In this document: positions 43,201 to 49,006 of the stretch, in pieces | How the letters are laid out: each line of letters starts with the position of its first letter | Numbering within the stretch: the stretch's first letter is position 1 | NCBI GenBank assembly: GCA_913060475.1 | Contig: CAJXSD010000016.1 | Location: 1-49,006 of the forward strand | DNA length: 49,006 nucleotides | Source of the DNA: an uncultured Paracoccaceae bacterium | GTDB lineage: Bacteria > Pseudomonadota > Alphaproteobacteria > Rhodobacterales > Rhodobacteraceae | Direction of reading: 5' to 3' | The notes under the pieces: generated by a model | What the model was told of the DNA's origin: nothing | The model's database searches: none | The model's input: only the letters and a program-made list of their open reading frames with translations | Made by a program: the position numbers and the translations under genes

Positions 43201-44502
43201 ATGTCAGATCCAATGATTTTTTCCGTTTTGTTGGTTGTGTTACTGGGCCTGTTGGCCATGGGGGTTTGGGTGGCCGTGGCCTTGATCGGCATGGCGCTGG
43301 TGGCCTTGGTGTTTTTTTCCAATGCGCCGCAGGGGTTGGTGTTGGCCACAACATTGTGGGGGCACAGCCACAGTTGGCCCTTGGCCGCCTTGCCCCTATT
43401 TATTTTGATGGGTGAAATCCTTCTGCGATCGCGTCTTAGCCAAGATATGTTTTCCGGCCTTGCCCCGTGGTTGGGCCGTGTGCCGGGGCGGTTGTTGCAT
43501 GTCAATATTCTGTGCTGCGCCATATTCGCGGCCGTATCCGGATCATCTGCGGCCACCGCGGCCACAATCGGACGCATGTCCGTGCCCGAATTGACCCGCC
43601 GCGGATATTCGCAATCGTTGATTTTGGGCACCTTGGCCGGATCGGCCACATTGGGGTTATTGATCCCGCCGTCGATTATTTTGATTGTCTATGGCGTGGC
43701 CACCGAACAATCCATCGCCCGTTTGTTTGTGGCGGGCATTTTGCCGGGTCTGATGCTGGTGGGGCTGTTTGCGGGCTATGTCGCGGTGCTGGCCCTGCGC
43801 AATCCCGCGCAATTTCCCGCGGATGGCGACCGCCTGCCGTTGCGCCAGAAATTGGCCGCATCACGGCGGTTGATCCCCGTGATGTTGTTGATTGCGGGGG
43901 TTATTGGCACGATCTATACGGGCGTGGCGTCACCCACCGATGCGGCCGCCATCGGGGTTGTGTTATCGCTGATCTTGGCGGTCAGTTCGGGCGGATTTGG
44001 CTGGGATGCCCTGTCGCAGGCGGTGTTATCGGCGACGCGGACGTCGGCCATGATTGCCTTTATCCTGTTGGGGGCTGCGTTTTTATCCATTGCCATGGGG
44101 TTTACGGGGATCCCGCGCAATTTGGCCAGTTGGATTGCCACATTTGATCTGTCGCCCTATGCGCTTTTGGCGGTGTTGACGGTGTTTTTCATCGTCTTGG
44201 GGTGTTTTTTGGACGGGATCAGTGTTGTTGTTTTGACCACATCCATCATTCTGCCCATGGTGCAGGCGGTGAGCATTGATCCGCTGTGGTTCGGGATTTA
44301 TCTGGTTTTGGTCGTAGAAATGAGCCAGATCACACCCCCCGTTGGATTTAACCTGTTTGTGATCCAAGGCTTAACTGGCATCGATATTTTGCGCGTGGCG
44401 CGTGCGGCGTTTCCGTTTTTCTTGCTGTTGTTGCTGGGCGTTGTGTTGATCACCATGTTCCCGCAAATTGTCACCGTTTTGCCAAACGCGATGGGCCGCT
44501 AA
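43201..44502 (+). CDS. TRAP transporter large permease (DctM family)
   Basis: A 433-residue protein with about 12 spans: LPLFILMGEILLRSRLSQD, SGSSAATAATIGRMSVPEL, LGLLIPPSIILIVYGVATEQ and the C-terminal MSQITPPVGFNLFVIQG are DctM marks. It completes the three-gene transporter. Its end overlaps the convergent MarR-type gene by 4 bases. Confidence 0.92.
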   Translation: MSDPMIFSVLLVVLLGLLAMGVWVAVALIGMALVALVFFSNAPQGLVLATTLWGHSHSWPLAALPLFILMGEILLRSRLSQDMFSGLAPWLGRVPGRLLHVNILCCAIFAAVSGSSAATAATIGRMSVPELTRRGYSQSLILGTLAGSATLGLLIPPSIILIVYGVATEQSIARLFVAGILPGLMLVGLFAGYVAVLALRNPAQFPADGDRLPLRQKLAASRRLIPVMLLIAGVIGTIYTGVASPTDAAAIGVVLSLILAVSSGGFGWDALSQAVLSATRTSAMIAFILLGAAFLSIAMGFTGIPRNLASWIATFDLSPYALLAVLTVFFIVLGCFLDGISVVVLTTSIILPMVQAVSIDPLWFGIYLVLVVEMSQITPPVGFNLFVIQGLTGIDILRVARAAFPFFLLLLLGVVLITMFPQIVTVLPNAMGR

Positions 44503-45017
44503 AGCGACGCGGCCGCGCGGCTGGCCTGATCATAAAGCCCCGACAGCGCGCGCAGCGATGCCGCGATGTCGCGCAATTCGTCCCCGTTCAATCCGGTATG
44601 GGGCAGCGATTCCAGCAAACATTGCGCGCGCACATCGCGGTATTTGGTGCACAGGGCGCGGCCCTGATCGGTGGTTTTGTAAAACACCTCTTTGCCGCGT
44701 TTTTCGGCCGATATCAGATCCAGTTTCACCAATTTGCGCAGGGCATAGGTGACGGTGTGGGAATCTTCGATGTTCAGCAGGAACGCAATGTCTGACATGC
44801 GTTTTTCGCGGTCGCGGTGGTTGGTATTGTGCAGCACCAGAATTTCCAGCGGCGACAATTCCGCCCCCCCCGAGGCCGCCATGCACCGTTGCATCCAGCG
44901 GTTAAAGGCATTGTTGGCAATGATTAGCCCATATTCGAATTCGGACGCCTGCCAATTATCGCCATCGGCCAAATGACGCGATGAAACAATGCGGCGTTTT
45001 GCGGGACTGTCTGTCAT
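44499..45017 (-). CDS. MarR-family winged-helix regulator
   Basis: A 172-residue regulator with the MarR wHTH in the middle (EILVLHNTNHRDREKRMSDI, HTVTYALRKLVKLDLISAEK with the basic wing RGKEVFYKTT). Helices at both ends form the dimer part. AGGATAGG precedes the ATG. It likely controls the neighbouring TRAP and pxp genes or the M20 gene on the same strand. Effector unknown. Confidence 0.82.
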   Translation of the reverse strand: MTDSPAKRRIVSSRHLADGDNWQASEFEYGLIIANNAFNRWMQRCMAASGGAELSPLEILVLHNTNHRDREKRMSDIAFLLNIEDSHTVTYALRKLVKLDLISAEKRGKEVFYKTTDQGRALCTKYRDVRAQCLLESLPHTGLNGDELRDIAASLRALSGLYDQASRAAASL

Positions 45018-45075
45018 GGTCTGCCTATCCTTTGTGTCATAGAATTATGCCGCGCCTATCGGGGAATGGCAACTG

Positions 45076-46254
45076 TCACTCTGTGGGGTCAGATGCGGTC
45101 CAGACCTGCCCCAGTGCCCCAACAAACAGATCCACGCCAAGTCCGATCAAATCATCGGGAAAATCGTAATCGGGGTGGTGCAATTCCGGCTGTGATGTGC
45201 CGGCCCCTAGCAGAACCATCGCCGATTTTGAATGGGCCCCAAAGCGGCCGAAATCTTCGGAGGCGCGCATGGGCAGGGGAAAATCGGCCTGCCCTAGCCC
45301 TGTTTGCGCCATGGCGGTCTGCAAAATTTCGGTGGCCTCGGGGTGGTTTTCGCAATGGTGGAATATGTCATGGGTGGACAGATCAATCGTCAGCTGATGG
45401 TGTGCCGCACAGGTCCGTGCAATATCGGTCACGCGTTGGAACAGTTGGGCCATGGTATCATCATGGCCCGTGCGCAGTGTCAGATACACCTGCGCCGTGC
45501 CCGGTGCGATGCCAAAGGCGGGTTCGCCCAGTTGGATATGGGTCAAGGTGACCAATGAAAATGCGGGGTCGGTCACGGGGGCCGCCTGACCCAGATGCTG
45601 CGTGGCCTGGATAATGTCGGCAATTGCAGGGGCAGGGGACAGCCCCGTTTCGGGCAGCGATGCATGTGCCGTTTTTCCCTGTAACGTGATTTTCACCCCG
45701 CGCGATGCGCAATTCATGATGCCGCATTGGATCGCCGCCTGACCAATGGCAATCCCGGGATAATTATGCAGCGCGAACGCATAATCGCACCGCAAATCAT
45801 CAAAGCGTGGATCGTCAATCACAGCCGCCGCCCCTGCGCCGGTTTCCTCGGCCGGTTGAAACAGCAACACCAATCGGCCAATTTTATCGCGGTTTCGGTC
45901 CGCCCATCGGGCCAGTCCCGCCACGATGGCCATATGCCCGTCATGGCCGCATAAATGGCCCAGACCCGGATATCTTGACTGATGCGGCAGGTGGTCATTT
46001 GTTTCGCGGATGGGCAAGGCATCCAATTCACAGCGCACCATAACGCTGGGGCCGGTTTGATCGCCGTGCCATATGCCCGCGACCCCATGGCCGCCCAGAT
46101 CGGTGATAATGTCATCAGGATGTGCGCCGCGCAATTGGGCGACAACGCGGGCGGCCGTGTCGACTTCGGCGCCCGAGATTTCGGGGAATTGATGCAAATC
46201 ACGCCGCCAGTTGGTCAATTCAACCAAATCAGCGTTTGTCAGATATGCGGTCAT
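45076..46254 (-). CDS. M20-family amidohydrolase (hippurate-hydrolase/AbgB-like)
   Basis: A 392-residue metallo-amidohydrolase. It has the M20D start LTNWRRDLHQFPEISGAE, the metal site GHLCGHDGHM, the catalytic QPAEETGAGA and the central dimer domain (GKTAHASLPETGLSP). Such enzymes remove acyl groups from N-acyl amino acids, indole-acetyl amino acids or hippurate. GGGGGAAA precedes the ATG. The context of amino-acid catabolic genes fits an amino-acid-releasing role. Confidence 0.88.
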   Translation of the reverse strand: MTAYLTNADLVELTNWRRDLHQFPEISGAEVDTAARVVAQLRGAHPDDIITDLGGHGVAGIWHGDQTGPSVMVRCELDALPIRETNDHLPHQSRYPGLGHLCGHDGHMAIVAGLARWADRNRDKIGRLVLLFQPAEETGAGAAAVIDDPRFDDLRCDYAFALHNYPGIAIGQAAIQCGIMNCASRGVKITLQGKTAHASLPETGLSPAPAIADIIQATQHLGQAAPVTDPAFSLVTLTHIQLGEPAFGIAPGTAQVYLTLRTGHDDTMAQLFQRVTDIARTCAAHHQLTIDLSTHDIFHHCENHPEATEILQTAMAQTGLGQADFPLPMRASEDFGRFGAHSKSAMVLLGAGTSQPELHHPDYDFPDDLIGLGVDLFVGALGQVWTASDPTE

Positions 46255-46270
46255 GCAGATTTTCCCCCGT

Positions 46271-46708
46271 CTAAATGGATGTTAGCAGCAGGCTGGTTTC
46301 ACTGTTGGAAATGCCGTCAATCATGCGCACTTGGCGTAAAATTGCGTCAAAGGCCACCAGGCTGTCGGTGCGCAATTCGGCCACCAAATCCCAGTTGCCA
46401 TTGGTTGTGTGCAATCGGTGCAATTCGGGCAGTCCGCGCAGTTTCTTGATCACGTGATCGGTGGATTTTCCGACCACCTCGATCATCATGACAGCCTGGA
46501 TCATGTCGTCGGGGTGATCCTGTCGGACGCGCACGGTGAATCCCAGAATGGCCCCCGAATTGATCAACCGATCCAGCCGAAATTGTACGGTCGCGCGGGA
46601 CACCCCCAACACTTGGGCCATTTTGGACACCGGCGCACGCCCATCGCTGCGCAACAGGGCAATCATTCGGCGGTCAAGGTCGTCGAAATGGTGGGTGACG
46701 TCAGACAT
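46271..46708 (-). CDS. Lrp/AsnC-family regulator
   Basis: A 145-residue protein: N-terminal HTH (LDRRMIALLRSDGRAPVSKM, VSRATVQFRLDRLINSGAIL) and the C-terminal RAM ligand-binding domain (TDHVIKKLRGLPELHRLHTT, NWDLVAELRTDSLVAFDAIL). It is divergent from the ornithine cyclodeaminase-arginase operon, the usual place of its regulator. AGGATAA precedes the ATG. The likely effector is arginine or ornithine. Confidence 0.9.
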   Translation of the reverse strand: MSDVTHHFDDLDRRMIALLRSDGRAPVSKMAQVLGVSRATVQFRLDRLINSGAILGFTVRVRQDHPDDMIQAVMMIEVVGKSTDHVIKKLRGLPELHRLHTTNGNWDLVAELRTDSLVAFDAILRQVRMIDGISNSETSLLLTSI

Positions 46709-46726
46709 TTTGTTATCCTAGGGTTC

Positions 46727-46786
46727 ACAAAATGTATAAAGTCTTGGCAAAATTTACACAAGTTGAAAATCTGTATTACATTTTGC
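46727..46786. promoter_or_regulatory. Inverted repeat sites for the Lrp-type regulator
   Basis: ACAAAATGTA (46727-46736) and TACATTTTGC (46777-46786) are inverted copies (9 of 10 bases) whose centres lie 50 bp apart, about five helical turns, with a third GCAAAATTTAC between them. The array fits the cooperative, wrapped binding of Lrp octamers in the divergent promoter. Confidence 0.5.
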
Positions 46787-46825
46787 ACATGATACACCCG
46801 CCATATTAGCATAAGGATACTGCAC

Positions 46826-47872
46826 ATGGCACTGGCCCCTTCGGAACTGGCAATTGTTCCCTTTGTTTCGGTTGAAAATATGATGCGTCTGGTCAACAGC
46901 ATTGGGGTCGGCCCAATGATGGCGGGCATCTGCGATTATTTGGACCAAGATTTCCGCCGCTGGGACAGTTTTGACAAAACCCCGCGCGTGGCCAGTCATT
47001 CGGACGTGGGCGTGATCGAATTGATGCCCACATCGGATGGGCAGCATTACGGGTTCAAATATGTCAACGGTCATCCCAAAAACACCAAAGAGGGTTTGCA
47101 AACCGTCACCGCCTTTGGTCTGTTGGCGGATGTTTATACGGGCTATCCGATTTTGCTGACGGAAATGACGGTGCTGACTGCGCTGCGCACGGCGGCGACA
47201 TCGGCGCTGGCCACCCGCACCTTGGCACCCAAGGGCGCGCATACGATGGCGATGATCGGGTCTGGTGCGCAGTCCGAATTTCAGGCACTGGCGTTGCAGG
47301 AAATTTGCGGGATTAACACCGTGCGTCTGTATGATGTGGACCGACGCGCCATGGAAAAAACCGCGGCCAATTTGCAGGGGTTGATACAGGTTGTCCTATG
47401 CGATACCCCCGAACAGGCGATCGAGGGCGCACAGGTTATCACCACCTGCACTGCGGATAAACAAAACGCAACGATCCTGACCGATAACATGGTGGGCGCA
47501 GGCGTGCATATCAACGCGATTGGCGGCGATTGTCCGGGCAAAACGGAATTGCACCGTGATATTTTGCACCGTTCAGACGTGTTTGTCGAATATCCCCCCC
47601 AAACCCGGATCGAAGGTGAAATTCAACAGGTTGATCCTGATTTCCCTGTGACCGAACTGTGGCAGGTGTTGACCGGACGGGCGGCAGGGCGCACCAATGA
47701 TCGTCAAATCACCCTGTTTGACGGGGTGGGCTTTGCGATCGAAGATTTTTCTGCCCTGCGGTATGTGAATGACAAAATCCAAGGCACCGATTTTTTTCAA
47801 CCCCTAGATATGTTGGCCGCCCCCGATGATCCCCGCGATCTGTTCGGAATGGTCCGCCGCGCAGGAGAGTAA
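46826..47872 (+). CDS. Ornithine cyclodeaminase
   Basis: A 348-residue protein of the ornithine cyclodeaminase/mu-crystallin family: the NAD-binding MAMIGSGAQSEFQALALQEI (GSGAQ at 145-149), GYPILLTEMTVLTALRTAAT for substrate contact, and HINAIGGDCPGKTEL with the catalytic Asp. It turns L-ornithine into L-proline and ammonia. Followed after 3 bases by arginase, so arginine can go to proline in two steps. AAGGA precedes the ATG. Confidence 0.9.
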   Translation: MALAPSELAIVPFVSVENMMRLVNSIGVGPMMAGICDYLDQDFRRWDSFDKTPRVASHSDVGVIELMPTSDGQHYGFKYVNGHPKNTKEGLQTVTAFGLLADVYTGYPILLTEMTVLTALRTAATSALATRTLAPKGAHTMAMIGSGAQSEFQALALQEICGINTVRLYDVDRRAMEKTAANLQGLIQVVLCDTPEQAIEGAQVITTCTADKQNATILTDNMVGAGVHINAIGGDCPGKTELHRDILHRSDVFVEYPPQTRIEGEIQQVDPDFPVTELWQVLTGRAAGRTNDRQITLFDGVGFAIEDFSALRYVNDKIQGTDFFQPLDMLAAPDDPRDLFGMVRRAGE

Positions 47873-47875
47873 GCC

Positions 47876-48811
47876 ATGACACATGATCCCCAAAACACCT
47901 GTATTCTGGTTGGCGCTGGCATGGATTGCGGCAAACGCAGGCGCGGATGCGTGATGGGGCCAGATGCCTATCGCACCGCGGGGTTGGTTGAAACGCTGAC
48001 GGATCTGGGATGGCAGGTCGATGATCGGGGCAATGTCAACGGCCCCCTTGCGCCCGGACCCGCACCGGCAGGTCAGCTGCACGCCTTTGACGAAACGGTG
48101 ATCTGGACGCGGATGTTGACCGATGCCGCGCTGAATGCCTGTCGCGACGGGTTTCCCGTGTTTATGGGGGGCGATCATGCGCTGTCGCTGGGCACGGTGA
48201 ATGGCGTGGCGCAATATGCCCGCGAACAGGGGCGGCCGTTGTTTGTGTTGTGGCTGGATGCACATCCCGATATCAACACGCCCCAAACCACTGCATCGGG
48301 CAATTTGCATGGTACGCCCATTGCCTATCTGACGGGGCAGGCGGGGTTTGACGGGTTTGATCCCGTGGTGGCCCCCATTGCACCCGAAAACGTCTGTTTT
48401 ATTGGGTTGCGGTCGGTCGATCGCCCCGAACGCGATGCGATTACGGCCACGGGTATGCGGGCCATTGATATGCGGTATATCGACGAACGCGGAATTGCCG
48501 CACCACTGAACGAATTTTTGACCCATGTGGCCGCCGCCAATGGCATTTTGCACGTGTCGTTGGATGTCGATTTTCTTGATCCCGCAATTGCCCCCGCCGT
48601 TGGCACCACCGTCCCCGGTGGCGCCACATTCCGCGAGGCGCATTTGGTCATGGAAATGCTGCATGACAGCGGATTGGTCGGATCGCTGGATTTGGTGGAG
48701 TTGAATCCGTTTTTGGATGAACGCGGCAAAACCGCGTCCTTGATGGTGGATCTGACGGCGTCATTGTTTGGGCGCTGTGTCTTTGATCGGCCGACACGCG
48801 GGTTTGCCTGA
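47876..48811 (+). CDS. Arginase
   Basis: A 311-residue ureohydrolase with all manganese ligands: His101 in GGDHALSLG, Asp128, His130 and Asp132 in LDAHPDIN, Asp230 and Asp232 in SLDVDFLDP. The ligand spacing and TTASGNLHGTPIA fit arginase rather than agmatinase. It hydrolyses arginine to ornithine and urea, feeding the cyclodeaminase encoded just upstream. GGAGAG precedes the ATG. Confidence 0.92.
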   Translation: MTHDPQNTCILVGAGMDCGKRRRGCVMGPDAYRTAGLVETLTDLGWQVDDRGNVNGPLAPGPAPAGQLHAFDETVIWTRMLTDAALNACRDGFPVFMGGDHALSLGTVNGVAQYAREQGRPLFVLWLDAHPDINTPQTTASGNLHGTPIAYLTGQAGFDGFDPVVAPIAPENVCFIGLRSVDRPERDAITATGMRAIDMRYIDERGIAAPLNEFLTHVAAANGILHVSLDVDFLDPAIAPAVGTTVPGGATFREAHLVMEMLHDSGLVGSLDLVELNPFLDERGKTASLMVDLTASLFGRCVFDRPTRGFA

Positions 48812-48838
48812 ACAGACGGGCCAGTCTGGGTTCGATGA

Positions 48839-48859
48839 TTTGGGGGCTAGGCCCCCAAA
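48839..48859. terminator. Hairpin between arginase and hutU
   Basis: TTTGGGGGC and GCCCCCAAA pair perfectly around TAG, overlapping the hutU stop codon. It separates the convergent arginase and hutU genes. Confidence 0.5.
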
Positions 48860-49006
48860 ATCCGCGGCAGGCGTAGCCCGTGTTCGGTTGCGCATTCAAT
48901 CGCCTGCGGATAGCCCGCATCTGCATGCCGCCAAACACCACTGGCGGGATCGTTCCACAGAACGCGTTCCAATCGCTTGGCCGCCTCGGGCGTTCCATCG
49001 GCGCAG
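48847..49006 (-). CDS. hutU: Partial CDS, C-terminus of urocanate hydratase (HutU)
   Basis: The last 52 residues of a minus-strand gene that continues beyond the right edge. [18 protein letters not shown] followed by [18 protein letters not shown] and a short LPRILGA end is the conserved HutU C-terminus. Urocanate hydratase carries out the second step of histidine degradation to glutamate. Stop codon TAG at 48849-48847, within a hairpin. No other hut gene is in the window. Confidence 0.8.
   Translation of the reverse strand, partial: CADGTPEAAKRLERVLWNDPASGVWRHADAGYPQAIECATEHGLRLPRILGA

Noticed and set aside
1-49006. CRISPR arrays, tRNA/rRNA genes, transposases or integrases
   Set aside because: None found: no regularly spaced repeats of CRISPR type, no cloverleaf-like sequence noticed and no transposase or integrase motifs in the proteins.

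Overview
The window looks like part of an extrachromosomal replicon (plasmid or chromid) of a marine alphaproteobacterium of the Rhodobacteraceae/Roseobacter type. The grounds are the gene families (GcvT-type dimethylglycine dehydrogenases, TRAP and ABC importers, LhgO-like oxidoreductase), the codon use, and a plasmid replication/partition module at about 30.9-34.6 kb made of parB, parA and a DnaA-like replication initiator. No tRNA, rRNA, transposase or CRISPR array was found.

Layout. (1) 0-6 kb: the start of an RTX-like protein, a LysR regulator divergent from an MttB-family methyltransferase and an 822-residue FAD/GcvT dehydrogenase (methylated-amine breakdown), then two pseudogene scraps. 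(2) 6-9.3 kb: a sulfatase-family hydrolase, and an AT-richer fumarylacetoacetase-family gene between two diverged copies of a 51-bp repeat. (3) 9.3-13 kb: an arsenate-resistance pair (GAPDH plus ArsJ) and a secreted LprI-like protein split over two overlapping frames.

(4) 13-26.8 kb: the most striking part. A divergent gene and a closely packed 12-gene run encode a sugar-type ABC importer, GMC oxidoreductase, HisD/HpsN-like dehydrogenase, SDR, LacI regulator, bicupin and four SnoaL/ester-cyclase-like proteins that together hold seven apparent SnoaL-like domains. Two TGCA-NN-CG-NN-TGCA operator candidates lie in the divergent promoter region, so the LacI protein probably controls the whole unit. 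I know of no described pathway with this gene set; I read it as an uncharacterised catabolic system.

(5) 26.8-30.8 kb: a glycine-ladder small protein, an LhgO-like oxidoreductase, an EamA exporter and a glutaryl-CoA-dehydrogenase-like enzyme. (6) 30.8-34.6 kb: the replication/partition module, with four GTCCCCGCGGGGAC-like palindromes and a cluster of GGGGACA repeats between parA and the initiator gene. (7) 34.6-38.9 kb: a dienelactone hydrolase, a divergent HisA paralogue, a UbiB/ABC1-type kinase and several small unknown genes.

(8) 38.9-49 kb: amino-acid scavenging. It holds pxpBCA (5-oxoprolinase) divergent from a TRAP transporter, a MarR regulator, an M20 amidohydrolase, an Lrp regulator divergent from ornithine cyclodeaminase and arginase, and the 3' end of hutU at the edge. 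Together these would feed pyroglutamate, arginine/ornithine and histidine towards glutamate and proline.
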